Shown here piece after piece: positions 25,237 to 34,538 of a stretch of DNA of 64,000 bases. The notes beneath the pieces are model-generated. The model ran no database searches, was not told where the DNA came from, and saw nothing but the letters and a program-made list of their open reading frames with translations. This DNA is from an uncultured Erysipelotrichaceae bacterium. GTDB taxonomy: Bacteria > Bacillota_I > Bacilli_A > Erysipelotrichales > Erysipelotrichaceae. Position 1 is the stretch's first letter; every line of letters starts with the position of its first letter. Location of the stretch: assembly GCA_949744505.1 (NCBI GenBank), contig CATJXY010000050.1, positions 27,261 through 91,260 of the forward strand, in the 5' to 3' direction. The position numbers and the translations under genes are program-made.

Positions 25237-26077
25237 ATCCTTTCAATTTTTTTGCATAACCAAAAGCAATTGTATCCGGTCCTGTATGCGCCATAATGGT
25301 AGAATACATAGGAACTACTTTAACTTCTCTATGCAATCTCGCTTCCATTTCTTTTGCATATTCTTTTGCCTCATCTTCCATTTCCGCTTCTACAATATAA
25401 AAATTGAAATCATCCGGATTTTCTATTTGGCATACCACATCCATTGCGATTTGAATTGCTTTCTTAAATGTGCGTACTTTATCATGAACTGTTATACTAC
25501 CGTTTTCCACTTTTAAAATCGGTACTATCTTTAATAAATTTCCAAGTGCCGCCGCTGCCGGAGAAATCCGTCCTCCTCGCTTTAAATAAACAAGATCTTT
25601 AGGAAGTAATGCTGCCCACATATAAGTTTCATTTTCAATTTTATCTTTTAATGTTTGGCAATCATATCCTTTTTCTATAAGTAGTTTAACTTCTTCAAGC
25701 ATTCCTTGAAGCGGATAACATGCAAATTTTGCATCAACAACCGTAACCCGTCCATTATAATTTTTAGATAAAGTTGCAGCAACCTCATAGGAACCACTCA
25801 AACCGGAAGAAATCGGTACATATAAAATTTCATCATATTCCTCTAATACTTTTTCCCAAGTAGAAATCAACGTTCCCAATACCGCTTGAGATGTTTTTAT
25901 AACATCACCGTTTCTCATTCTCTGAGCTAATTCCTTTTTGGTTATAGTTTCTTCTTCAATAAATTCTTCTTCATCATTAATCGTTAAAGGTAGGCGGATG
26001 ACAAACAATCCTTTTCTTTCGGCATCTTCAACAGAAATATCAGCTGATGAATCAGTCATTAAAGCAATTTTTTTCAT
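25235..26077 (-). CDS. DegV family fatty-acid-binding protein
   Basis: 280 aa from ATG 26077 with GGGGTGAG upstream; the longer frame to 26164 lacks any start signal and reads through the promoter. Begins MKKIALMTDSSADI, with SSGLSGSYE (fatty-acid carboxylate contacts) near residue 95 and LKRGGRISPAAAALGNLLKI near 165. DegV/FakB proteins hold fatty acids for phosphorylation by FakA; no FakA kinase is in view. It diverges from the tRNA-His gene. Confidence 0.9.
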   Translation of the reverse strand: MKKIALMTDSSADISVEDAERKGLFVIRLPLTINDEEEFIEEETITKKELAQRMRNGDVIKTSQAVLGTLISTWEKVLEEYDEILYVPISSGLSGSYEVAATLSKNYNGRVTVVDAKFACYPLQGMLEEVKLLIEKGYDCQTLKDKIENETYMWAALLPKDLVYLKRGGRISPAAAALGNLLKIVPILKVENGSITVHDKVRTFKKAIQIAMDVVCQIENPDDFNFYIVEAEMEDEAKEYAKEMEARLHREVKVVPMYSTIMAHTGPDTIAFGYAKKLKG

Positions 26078-26095
26078 TTCTCTCACCCCGCGACT

Positions 26096-26104
26096 ACCAT
26101 TATA
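26096..26104 (-). promoter_or_regulatory. Extended -10 promoter of degV
   Basis: Minus strand TATAAT at 26104-26099 preceded by TGT, with no clear -35 at 17 bases. Position relative to the ATG at 26077 supports the shorter degV start. Confidence 0.5.
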
Positions 26105-26125
26105 ACATAGTTTTTTAAAAAAGGC

Positions 26126-26154
26126 TTTACAAATCCATAATAATACGATAAAAT
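26126..26154 (+). promoter_or_regulatory. Promoter of tRNA-His
   Basis: -35 TTTACA (26126-26131), 17-base spacer, -10 TAAAAT (26149-26154). Transcription would start about 12 bases before the tRNA. Confidence 0.65.
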
Positions 26155-26172
26155 AATTAAGCACTTAATTAT

Positions 26173-26250
26173 GGCGGTTGTGGCGAAGTTGGTTAACGCA
26201 CCGGATTGTGGCTCCGGCATTCGCGAGTTCAAGTCTCGTCAATCGCCCCA
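26173..26250 (+). tRNA. tRNA-His (GTG anticodon)
   Basis: 78 bases with the 3' CCA encoded (26248-26250). The acceptor arms GGCGGTT and AATCGCC pair, including G-T. The anticodon stem CCGGA/TCCGG encloses TTGTGGC, so the anticodon is GTG at 26208-26210. The T loop is GTTCAAG. The extra 5' G typical of tRNA-His is present as the first G. It is a single-gene unit with its own promoter and terminator. Confidence 0.95.
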
Positions 26251-26283
26251 TATTTTCAAATTAGGTCTATACCTTATATATTC

Positions 26284-26309
26284 AAAAAAGCCTTTCTTGA
26301 GGCTTTTTT
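26284..26309 (+). terminator. Terminator of tRNA-His
   Basis: AAAAAAGCCT and AGGCTTTTTT perfect 10-bp arms, loop TTCTTG. Confidence 0.85.
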
Positions 26310-26379
26310 GTTTGTTTTGATCATTATCAATGAAGTATGTTTGATATTATTCTTAAATTTCATTTTTTGAATGTCCGAT

Positions 26380-26408
26380 TTTACTTTTATCATCAATTTA
26401 GATATAAT
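26380..26408 (+). promoter_or_regulatory. Promoter of the dCMP deaminase gene
   Basis: -35 TTTACT (26380-26385), 17-base spacer, -10 TATAAT (26403-26408). Confidence 0.65.
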
Positions 26409-26433
26409 AAATACATATATTAGGAGAAGGTTT

Positions 26434-26922
26434 ATGGAAAGAAGAGACAAAATAAATTACTATCTTGATTTAGCAGAAATTGTATCTCAAAGAGGAACTT
26501 GCTTGCGAAGAAATTACGGGGCTGTTATTGTTAAAAACGATGAAGTAATTTCAACTGGATACGTTGGTGCCCCTCGTGGTAGAAAGAACTGTACAGATAT
26601 GGGAATTTGCATTCGCGAGAAAATGTGCATTCCTAGAGGCGAACGATATGAATTGTGTAGGAGTGTCCATGCTGAGGCAAACGCTATTATCAGTGCTCCA
26701 AGAGATAAAATGTTAGGCAGTTCTCTATACTTGGTGGGTATCGATTGTGCTACAAAAAATTATGTAACAAACTCCAACAGTTGTTCCATGTGTAAACGAA
26801 TGATTATCAATGCCGGAATTTCCACAGTCTATATACGGGATACAAAGCAAGATTATCGTATTGTGTCAGTTGATGAATGGATTCAAGACGATGAATCTCT
26901 TGAAGGAGTTTTAGGTTATTAA
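26434..26922 (+). CDS. comEB: dCMP deaminase (ComEB family)
   Basis: 162 aa from ATG 26434 after TAGGAGAAGG. HAEANAI (zinc H and catalytic E) near residue 90 and CSMCKR, matching PCxxC, near 128 form the zinc site of cytidine/deoxycytidylate deaminases. LRRNYGAVIVKND and CIREKMCIPRGERYELC are deoxycytidylate deaminase features. It turns dCMP into dUMP for thymidylate synthesis. Like B. subtilis ComEB, the name does not prove a role in competence. It is monocistronic, with promoter and terminator. Confidence 0.9.
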   Translation: MERRDKINYYLDLAEIVSQRGTCLRRNYGAVIVKNDEVISTGYVGAPRGRKNCTDMGICIREKMCIPRGERYELCRSVHAEANAIISAPRDKMLGSSLYLVGIDCATKNYVTNSNSCSMCKRMIINAGISTVYIRDTKQDYRIVSVDEWIQDDESLEGVLGY

Positions 26923-26952
26923 AGGGATCTTTGATAAAAAGTTCCCTTTTTT
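26921..26952 (+). terminator. Terminator of the dCMP deaminase gene
   Basis: AAAGGGA (26921-26927) and TCCCTTT (26943-26949), followed by more Ts. It overlaps the stop codon. Confidence 0.65.
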
Positions 26953-27012
26953 CATTAAAAGCCAAGATTTATTTGACTTAATAATATATAATTGTTTTTA
27001 GGAGATGGTTTA

Positions 27013-30000
27013 ATGTATTCAGTTGCTTCAGAAATATCACGTTCAATTAAAGAAGGAAAGTGGTTATATATTGAATATAACAATACTTCTGAAAAGCGAA
27101 TCACATATTTTTGGGCTGCTGTTTTAGACATTGATCCCAATAATAAAAAATTAAAAGTAGATCTTTTCAATCAAGACAAAGGATGGGATGTATTAACCGG
27201 AACATTATATTTCACTCAAATACTAAAAGCAGAAGTCATTGAAGGAACACACTATACAATTCAAAAAGAATTGATTAACAAGATTATTCATAATTATACT
27301 CAATTTGATTTTCTAGAATACTCAGGAATTAATGAAAGGATTCTGCATTATTACCGTGAATGCTACGAAAATGATCGTGATGGAATTATAAAAAAATATA
27401 CTTTAGTCAATGGGATAGACGCAGATATATTTAAGGGGCAGAATTTCCCTTTAAATCCTGAGCAATTTGAACAATTCGTAAAGTATTTGAAGCTCAAACA
27501 TAAAAAAAGTAACATCTCCTCTCAGGCTCAACTCATCACCATGGCAATAAATGTACTCTCAATAACTGATTCTAAAGGACTTTATCCGCTTGTTTACAAA
27601 GATCTTTTATTAGACATTCGAAAAAAAGAACTCACTGTATCTACAGAAAATCACTTTAATTTACGTATAAAAGATATGAATGATTCTACTAAGTTTGATT
27701 TAAAAAATATTTATGACGGAGATATAAATGATTTCATTATTAATTATGATAAAAATAAAGAATTATACATATCTGATTTAATCATCAATCTAAAAAGAGA
27801 TCAAAAAGTCGATGAGAGACCTTATGTGTTTAAGTTTGAACGATATTTACCTATCAATATTCGTAATGAATATAATCAAATTGAAAAACATTTTACTGAT
27901 GGAACGCTCTGTGCGCCCCTAAAAACATTTTTTGGCATGATTGAAAAAAAGAGAAAAAGAAAAGGAAAAAGTATTCTAATAGAAAACTCAAATATCAATC
28001 TTGATCAAATACGTACAATCTTCAATGCTATGGTCAATGACATTACCTTTGTTCAAGGTCCACCGGGAACCGGAAAAACACAAACAATCATAAATGTCAT
28101 CCTTTCTTCTTTGCTCAACCACTCCACCTGCCTTATTACATCAAATAACAACGAAGCAATAAATAACATTGTCAGAAAATGTTTTTCTTTCACGTATCAA
28201 GGAAGAAAGATTCCATTCAATCTACTTCGTTTAGGAAGTAATCGGCACATTAAAGAAACACTCAAATTTTTAAAGCAAAGCCTAGATGAGTTCCAAAAGC
28301 AAAATATTAAAATTGAAAAAAATGAGATCAAAAACTTGGAATCGGAATTTATGAATTGGTTTTCTTTTATTCAATCCTCAATTGAAAACTATGAGCAAGC
28401 AGCTGAATTAAAAGAGCAACTGGATTCATTAAATGAAGTCATTCATGAGATTGAAGGAAATAAAAACAGTGATGAAGTTTCACAAAGCATGGCACTTTTA
28501 GGCATTAAAGACCAGATTTTTCAAATTGAATCACAGTTAAAAAAATTACCAAATTTCAAATGGGATAACAATTCTCTAAATCTAAATCAAGAAAAAATAA
28601 TGCGTTATATTTATCTTCGTTCTATGGAATCTTATCAAAAACTGAACACAAGTTCCAAACAGGATTTAAAAGCCATTCTAGAAATAAACGATACAGAGGA
28701 ACAATTACAAAGTTTCAGACATTATATTGGGCAAGAAACAAATTTAAAAAAATTGCTTGATTGTTTCCCTTTTATTATTTCAACAAATATTTCATGTGCC
28801 AAATTAGGTCCTGCAAATCCTTCTTTTGATCTCCTAATTATGGATGAAGCCTCTCAGTGTTCAAATTCGGTTGCTTTACTAGCCATGGCAAGATGTAAAC
28901 GTGCGCTATTTGTCGGAGATCAAAATCAATTGCAACCTGTTTCGGTGATAAGTGAAACCAAGAATGAAATGCTGATTCGATCTTATGATATTCCCGAACA
29001 TTATAATTATAAGAAAAATTCTATATTAAGTACTCTACTGAAAATAGATCCGATTTCAAAGTTTATTCTTCTCCATCAACACTACCGTTGTCATAATAAA
29101 ATCATCGGTTTTTCCAACAAAAAATATTATGGGAATGAATTAGAGTTATGTAGTGCTTTAAAGAATAGAGATGCTTTAAAACTAATACAAGTAGATTCAT
29201 CAAAGAATAATGATAAGAATACAAGTAAAGAAGAAGTTCAAGCAATTATTGAGGAAATCAAACAGTCTTCTAATCCAGACATTGCGGTGATATCCCCCTT
29301 TTATAAACAGGCCTCACTATTGGAAGAAGAATTGGAAAAAAATCATTTGAATCATGTGAAGGTTGGAACGGTTCACACTTTTCAAGGAAATGAAAATACT
29401 AAAGTTATTCTTAGTAGTGGCATCAGTAAAGCAACACATCCATCTAGCTATCATTGGTTAAAAAACAATCAAGAGCTTTTAAATGTAGCCACAACAAGGG
29501 CGAAAGAAAATCTAGTCTTGGTAACAGACACGGATGTTGTTGAAAAACTTTCGAAAGAGCCAAATGATTTTTTAGATTTAGTTCATTATATTCAAAAAGA
29601 CGGTGAAGTTCAAATTCAATCTCATCAAAATGATTTATTTACTTCAAAAGTTAAAAACTTCAAATATTTCAATACCCAAGCTGAGGAAGAATTTTTGAAA
29701 ACATTAATGCATTTAAAGTCGATTTACGGTCAATTAAATGTCCATGCAAAAGTCAAAGTAAGTGATGTATTACAATTAGATCCTCAACAACATCAATTAT
29801 TTAAATACGGAAATCAGGCTCACTTTGACTTTGTTATTTATGACCTTGAGCAAGCACCTCTTGTTGCTATCGAAGTGATGGGTGCTGAACATTACAGTCA
29901 TCAAAAAGTAATCGAAAGAGATAAGAAAAAACAATTAATATGTAAAAATCATAACCTTGCTTTGATAACTATTAAAAATGATTATGTTCGCAGATATTCT

Positions 30001-30039
30001 TTTATCAAAGAAACAATTATGAATACCATAAAAAAATAA
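27013..30039 (+). CDS. Superfamily 1 helicase fused to a DUF2726-like nuclease domain
   Basis: 1008 aa from ATG 27013 (TAGGAGATGG upstream; a TTG at 26992 overlaps the -10). Residues 1-290 are an unrecognised N-terminal region. A Upf1-like SF1 helicase follows: Walker A QGPPGTGKTQT (about 348-358), Walker B LLIMDEASQC (about 608-617), GDQNQLQPV, QHYRCH, GTVHTFQGNE and TTRAKENLVLVTD. Between motifs Ia and II sits a helical insert (about 415-580). The last 130 residues (HFDFVIYD, VAIEVMGAEHY, RDKKKQLICK) match DUF2726, a restriction-like nuclease fold with D, E and K active residues. Similar fusions occur in DNA repair and phage defence; which applies here is not visible. It is unlinked to other defence genes. 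Confidence 0.85.
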   Translation: MYSVASEISRSIKEGKWLYIEYNNTSEKRITYFWAAVLDIDPNNKKLKVDLFNQDKGWDVLTGTLYFTQILKAEVIEGTHYTIQKELINKIIHNYTQFDFLEYSGINERILHYYRECYENDRDGIIKKYTLVNGIDADIFKGQNFPLNPEQFEQFVKYLKLKHKKSNISSQAQLITMAINVLSITDSKGLYPLVYKDLLLDIRKKELTVSTENHFNLRIKDMNDSTKFDLKNIYDGDINDFIINYDKNKELYISDLIINLKRDQKVDERPYVFKFERYLPINIRNEYNQIEKHFTDGTLCAPLKTFFGMIEKKRKRKGKSILIENSNINLDQIRTIFNAMVNDITFVQGPPGTGKTQTIINVILSSLLNHSTCLITSNNNEAINNIVRKCFSFTYQGRKIPFNLLRLGSNRHIKETLKFLKQSLDEFQKQNIKIEKNEIKNLESEFMNWFSFIQSSIENYEQAAELKEQLDSLNEVIHEIEGNKNSDEVSQSMALLGIKDQIFQIESQLKKLPNFKWDNNSLNLNQEKIMRYIYLRSMESYQKLNTSSKQDLKAILEINDTEEQLQSFRHYIGQETNLKKLLDCFPFIISTNISCAKLGPANPSFDLLIMDEASQCSNSVALLAMARCKRALFVGDQNQLQPVSVISETKNEMLIRSYDIPEHYNYKKNSILSTLLKIDPISKFILLHQHYRCHNKIIGFSNKKYYGNELELCSALKNRDALKLIQVDSSKNNDKNTSKEEVQAIIEEIKQSSNPDIAVISPFYKQASLLEEELEKNHLNHVKVGTVHTFQGNENTKVILSSGISKATHPSSYHWLKNNQELLNVATTRAKENLVLVTDTDVVEKLSKEPNDFLDLVHYIQKDGEVQIQSHQNDLFTSKVKNFKYFNTQAEEEFLKTLMHLKSIYGQLNVHAKVKVSDVLQLDPQQHQLFKYGNQAHFDFVIYDLEQAPLVAIEVMGAEHYSHQKVIERDKKKQLICKNHNLALITIKNDYVRRYSFIKETIMNTIKK

Positions 30040-30072
30040 GACAGAATTTTCATTGAAAAACACTGTCTTATT
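30035..30072. terminator. Shared terminator between helicase and histidine kinase genes
   Basis: AATAAGACAG (30035-30044) and CTGTCTTATT (30063-30072) form a perfect 10-bp stem between two convergent genes. The T-run is short. Confidence 0.6.
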
Positions 30073-30086
30073 TCTATTGTAAAATC

Positions 30087-31970
30087 TTATTCTTCTACTT
30101 TATTAAACTTCAAAATCACTTTAAACAAATCTCCATCTATAATTATATTCATAGTGCCTCCTAAGAGCTCTGTCAGACTCTTAGCAATAGATAATCCCAG
30201 TCCACTTCCTTCAGTATTTCGTGAACTATCCCCTCTTACAAACCGTTCCATTAAATCCTCGGCATTAATGTTCAGTCTCTCTTTAGAAATGTTTTTGATT
30301 GCTAATTCTACTGTTTTATCACTTTCAATTACATCCATATAAACTCTTGTCTGAGGCAAACTGTATTTACATGCATTTGAAAGGATATTGTCAAAGATTC
30401 GATATAGCAATTTTCCATCTGCCAAAATATGAAGATCATTATTTGATGAATTCACTTCTAAAGACAATTGATTTTTATCAAATCTATCTGCAAACTCAGC
30501 CGTTGTTTGCGTAATCATTTCACAAAGATTCGTTGTAATGAGATTTACCTTCACATTTCCTGTAGAAGCCTTAGATGCTTCAATTAAATCTTCTGTTAAT
30601 TTTTTCAAACGCAAAGAATGGCGTTCTAAGATTTCAATATATTCTTTTCTTTTTTCTTCCGACTCCTCTTTCTTTAATAAATCAATATAGTTGATAATAG
30701 AAGTAAGAGGTGTTTTTAAATCATGAGAAACATTCGTAACCAATTCTGTTTTAAGAAGTTCACTTTTCATCCGCTTTTCGACTTCTTCGTTCAATCCAAT
30801 TTTAATTTGATTCAAATTTTCTCCAAACTCCTTGATATCCATAATCATATCACTTGTATCCATTTGTTGATTCAAATCGCCTTGTGCAAGTTGTTTTGCG
30901 GTATCTTTTAGTTTTAACCAATCCAAAGATTGTTTGCATAAAAAGACAAGTATACTCAAATCTACCAAAATCCATAAAATCAGGAATACTATTACGAAAA
31001 AATCATTCCCAATCAAAATCATAAATATACAAAATAAATTGAAGAAGAAAACAAACGCAATGGAAACAATTACTTTCCAAACTAATGGAATCATCCCAAT
31101 GATTTTGTTTAATCCAATTTTATAATTTTCAAATAAAATTTTTGATTTTTCAAACAAAAAATGTGCAATCTGTATAATTAAAGAATTTTTAATTAATATT
31201 CGATTCCTAATTTGAACATAAACAGAATAGAAATAATAAATATTCACATAATATACTAACCAGAATAATGCTAAAACAAATAAAACATGAAATTTTCCAC
31301 TTTGAAACGGAACATTATACATCATTTCTAAAAAGACGATAAGTATACAAATATCAACTCCTGCAATTACAGCACTTAAAAAATCGATGGGTACACAATT
31401 TAATTTGCTACATTGTATCTTTCCCTCTTCATCATAGTTATCTCCCTTTTTAATAAAATAGATCAATTGCATCAAGAAAAGAATAAAGAAAACAATACAA
31501 CCCAAAATTTCCAAATTGCGATAACGATAAGTATTTTCAAGCAAAATACTTGTAAAATAAAAATCATCTTCTATTTTAATATCCCTTGGAATGGTTACCT
31601 TTACATAATAATTTTGACTATGTGACACGAAATTAAACATAAATTCGCTTACATTTGAGCCGATTCTCTGCCGATTATTATAGATTTGGTTGTCATCTTC
31701 ATCATAGACAATAATATTTGCATTGGTTGAATTATTCTCAAGACGTGATTGAACATCATAACTGTTAGTCCATCCGTCAATATAATCAATTGTTTCCTGA
31801 GCATAGTTATAAGCAATGATACGACTAAATGGAGTTTCTTTATAATCAAACGTATTTCGTGAATAATATCCTTCTACAGCATTGTAAAGGACCCCAAATC
31901 CGCAAATAATTGTTAAGAATAACGAAAGTCCCATCAAAAAAATTAAAACATGTTTTTTCAACTTAATCAT
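30087..31970 (-). CDS. Sensor histidine kinase (six membrane helices)
   Basis: 627 aa from ATG 31970, with GGGGG upstream; the longer frame to 31988 has no such site. A first helix (about 5-28) and a 125-residue outer domain are followed by five helices between 155 and 345. A HAMP-like linker precedes HisKA with H416 in NVSHDLKTPL, then N-box ILSNACKYS, and GSGLGLSIAKSL in the ATPase. It autophosphorylates and passes phosphate to the response regulator, whose stop overlaps its start (ATGATTAA). The extra helices resemble cell-wall stress or VanS-like kinases. The stimulus is unknown. Confidence 0.9.
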   Translation of the reverse strand: MIKLKKHVLIFLMGLSLFLTIICGFGVLYNAVEGYYSRNTFDYKETPFSRIIAYNYAQETIDYIDGWTNSYDVQSRLENNSTNANIIVYDEDDNQIYNNRQRIGSNVSEFMFNFVSHSQNYYVKVTIPRDIKIEDDFYFTSILLENTYRYRNLEILGCIVFFILFLMQLIYFIKKGDNYDEEGKIQCSKLNCVPIDFLSAVIAGVDICILIVFLEMMYNVPFQSGKFHVLFVLALFWLVYYVNIYYFYSVYVQIRNRILIKNSLIIQIAHFLFEKSKILFENYKIGLNKIIGMIPLVWKVIVSIAFVFFFNLFCIFMILIGNDFFVIVFLILWILVDLSILVFLCKQSLDWLKLKDTAKQLAQGDLNQQMDTSDMIMDIKEFGENLNQIKIGLNEEVEKRMKSELLKTELVTNVSHDLKTPLTSIINYIDLLKKEESEEKRKEYIEILERHSLRLKKLTEDLIEASKASTGNVKVNLITTNLCEMITQTTAEFADRFDKNQLSLEVNSSNNDLHILADGKLLYRIFDNILSNACKYSLPQTRVYMDVIESDKTVELAIKNISKERLNINAEDLMERFVRGDSSRNTEGSGLGLSIAKSLTELLGGTMNIIIDGDLFKVILKFNKVEE

Positions 31971-32667
31971 TTCGTCGTCCCCCTTCAAACTTATAACCCA
32001 AACCCCATACTACCTTTAAATATCGAGGATCTGCCGGGTTAACCTCAATTTTTTCACGTAAATGTCGAATATGAACCGCAACCGTATTTTCTGCTCCATA
32101 GGAAGATTCATTCCATACATTTTCATAGATCTGAGCGGAAGAATATACCTTATCTTTATTGATCATCAAAAACTTTAGAATATTGAATTCACTTGGTGTG
32201 AGAGAAACTTCTTCTCCATCTACTATGACCTTCTTTTGATCATCATCTATTTCGATTCCCCCAATTGATAAAATTGAAGATTCTTCTTTTTTCATGCCAC
32301 CTAATTTTGCATATCTTCTCAACTGACTCTTGACCCTTGCTTTGACCTCAAGCGGATTAAATGGTTTTGTGATATAATCATCCGCCCCTATTTCCAAACC
32401 CAATACTTTATCATAATCTTCACTTTTAGCTGTAAGAAGAATTATCGGGGTATTGGATATTTCTCTAATTTTGGAAGTTGCCGTAATTCCATCCATTAAA
32501 GGCATCATGATATCCATCAATACACAATGAATTTCATTTTTTTCAATAAGATCTAAAGCTTCTTTTCCTGTATAAGCTTCATAAATTTGATAATCGTCAT
32601 TTTTTAAATAAATTTTTAGAGCGTTTACAATATCACGATCATCATCACAAATCAATATATTAAACAT
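31963..32667 (-). CDS. OmpR/VanR-family response regulator
   Basis: 234 aa. Receiver domain: acidic D8-D10, phospho-acceptor D52 in VLMDIMMP, switch T near 81 (LLTAKSE) and K in YITKPFNP. A winged-helix effector domain follows (LTPSEFNILKFLMINKDKVYS ... HIRHLREKIE). It binds DNA as a dimer to direct repeats; four CTTAA-like repeats at 11-bp steps lie upstream, so autoregulation is likely. Operon partner: the histidine kinase. Confidence 0.95.
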   Translation of the reverse strand: MFNILICDDDRDIVNALKIYLKNDDYQIYEAYTGKEALDLIEKNEIHCVLMDIMMPLMDGITATSKIREISNTPIILLTAKSEDYDKVLGLEIGADDYITKPFNPLEVKARVKSQLRRYAKLGGMKKEESSILSIGGIEIDDDQKKVIVDGEEVSLTPSEFNILKFLMINKDKVYSSAQIYENVWNESSYGAENTVAVHIRHLREKIEVNPADPRYLKVVWGLGYKFEGGRRND

Positions 32668-32689
32668 GTTTATCCCTCATTTCTTCTTT

Positions 32690-32744
32690 ATTTTACCATT
32701 TGATTTTTAAGATGCCTCTTAGTTCTCTTTAAGAATTTATTAAG
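32690..32744 (-). promoter_or_regulatory. Promoter with four 11-bp-spaced operator repeats upstream of the two-component genes
   Basis: Plus-strand TTAAG/CTTAG occur at 32707-32711, 32718-32722, 32729-32733 and 32740-32744, each exactly 11 bases apart (CTTAA on the minus strand). A minus-strand -10 TAAAAT lies at 32695-32690 and there is no good -35. OmpR-family regulators bind 11-bp direct repeats, so this is a probable self-controlled promoter. Confidence 0.65.
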
Positions 32745-32827
32745 ATTATTTCTTATATAGATATTTTCTATTTTACTTCTTTTCTGATTTCTTTGCATCT
32801 TTTTCTTCATATAAGGGATATCACTTC

Positions 32828-33646
32828 TTATTTTAAATTCAAAATATCTTCCGGTTTTTCACGACATGGTGCATCCTTTTTAACACTGCATCTGTTCTCA
32901 AACCCTTCTTTACCAAATCCAATATGAAAAGAAAGGTTTCCATCCCATTCATTTAAAAAATCACTCATTGTTTCTTCTTTCAGCCTGAAAATTTCAACAT
33001 GAACATGCGGCCCCGATGAATTTCCGGAAGATCCTACTTCTGCAATCTTCTCACCTTGTTTCACTAAAGATCCGATTGATAATAATGAATCTTGTTTAAG
33101 ATGAAGATATTTAACCACATAACAAGTATTTTCTACTTTAGTCAATAAATATAATTGATTTCCTCCTCCTTCTGTCCCCGGATATCCACACATATTTCTC
33201 AACTTTCCCACCGTAGGACATGCATTAGATTTACCGATAATAACCCCATCAGCTACAGCTACTACCTCTGTTGAAATCGGTGCAGCAAAATCTACTCCCA
33301 AATGATATCTCCCATAATAAGAAGACCCATAATGCCAAGTACCGGATGATATATTAAAACCCGATTTAATAGGCAAGCAGAAATCATTTGGCAGTTTATC
33401 ACTACGCTGCTCAAGAAACTCTAATGTCATCCTTTTTAATGTCTCATGTTCTCCATCGACAAGTGTTCCATCCATTGTTCCTTCTAAATTCATTTTTTGA
33501 AATATTTTTCTATCTTCTATTAATTCATCTGAATTTTTTGAATCCCTTGGGATTTCCTGGGATGCAAAAACCGGCACCTCATTTACATGCATTAAAAAAA
33601 ATGAGATCATTAACCCAATCACTTGATTTCTTCTTTTTTTATTCAC
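32828..33646 (-). CDS. Secreted M23-family metallopeptidase
   Basis: 272 aa. Signal peptide residues 1-28 (KKRR, hydrophobic core, VFAS). The M23 (lysostaphin-like) site is H115 and D119 in YHLGVDFAAP, H182, and H214-V-H216 in GPHVHVEIF. The product would cut peptidoglycan peptide bridges outside the cell. Six Cys residues, two near 143 and 153 within a loop, suggest disulfides. It is next to the two-component operon and may be its target, an inference from position only. Confidence 0.9.
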   Translation of the reverse strand: MNKKRRNQVIGLMISFFLMHVNEVPVFASQEIPRDSKNSDELIEDRKIFQKMNLEGTMDGTLVDGEHETLKRMTLEFLEQRSDKLPNDFCLPIKSGFNISSGTWHYGSSYYGRYHLGVDFAAPISTEVVAVADGVIIGKSNACPTVGKLRNMCGYPGTEGGGNQLYLLTKVENTCYVVKYLHLKQDSLLSIGSLVKQGEKIAEVGSSGNSSGPHVHVEIFRLKEETMSDFLNEWDGNLSFHIGFGKEGFENRCSVKKDAPCREKPEDILNLK

Positions 33647-33837
33647 TATTTCACTCCTTTACCCTTTAAACTATACCGATGAATTATGGGATAAATTTGT
33701 GTATTATGTGAAAATTGCGTGTAGAATGGGACCAAATTCTGCCAATTGAATGCAAAATCACTTGATTTTAAGGAAATATTAAACAACTCTATCAAAATAA
33801 AATATATAATATAGTTAATTTTGATTGGAGCAACAAT

Positions 33838-34527
33838 ATGAGACACATAAAAAAAATCAATATTTTATTAAGTGGAATTTTATTACTTTATTTGTTTATA
33901 GGATTCTATACAAAAAAATATGGAGTTCCTATAAAATGGTTATATTGGAATCTTTTCTTAGCAATTATTCCATTTTATCTTGCTTTAATTGCTTTGCTTT
34001 TATCTAAGATAAAATATCTCAAATATATCATTGTTCCTATATTACTATTAGGATGGCTCTTATTTTTACCAAATTCTTTTTACTTGTTAACAGATCTTAT
34101 ACATCTGGATGCTTCTCATCTTGTAATTGATACTTCAATTGGACTGTATTCTTCAGATTTATCACAATGGGTTCGAATGCTTTATATTGCAACAGGAATA
34201 CTAATAGGAGTTTTCTTAGGATTATATTCAACTTATATAATTCACTTAATTATAGTTCCGGAAAAATCACATCGTTTTTGGACAGGATGCTATTTAACGA
34301 TTATTAGTTCTTTAGTTGGATATGGAGTATATATAGGACGATTTTTACGATTAAATACATGGGATATTCTTCATCCGAGAAGTCTTTTTCAAACCTTAAT
34401 CATTAATTTTGACAAATTTACGATTAAATTTTCGTTTATAATTGCTTTTATTTTCTTCATAAGTTATTTAGTAATTTCTTTTATGCTAGAAAATTCATTA
34501 TTTAAAGCATCAAAAAAATCCTCATAA
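33838..34527 (+). CDS. DUF1361 family membrane protein
   Basis: 229 aa with about six to seven membrane helices. WLLFLPNSFYLLTDLIHL (near residues 73-90) and GRFLRLNTWDILHP (near 165-178) are the DUF1361 signature segments. No enzyme motif is seen; function is unknown in the family. ATG follows GGAG at seven bases, and TATAAT lies at 33805-33810. Shares a terminator with pgi. Confidence 0.8.
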   Translation: MRHIKKINILLSGILLLYLFIGFYTKKYGVPIKWLYWNLFLAIIPFYLALIALLLSKIKYLKYIIVPILLLGWLLFLPNSFYLLTDLIHLDASHLVIDTSIGLYSSDLSQWVRMLYIATGILIGVFLGLYSTYIIHLIIVPEKSHRFWTGCYLTIISSLVGYGVYIGRFLRLNTWDILHPRSLFQTLIINFDKFTIKFSFIIAFIFFISYLVISFMLENSLFKASKKSS

Positions 34528-34538
34528 GAGGATTTTTT
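34513..34538. terminator. Bidirectional terminator between the DUF1361 gene and pgi
   Basis: AAAAAATCCTC and GAGGATTTTTT with an ATAA loop, 11-bp perfect stem between convergent genes. Confidence 0.85.
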
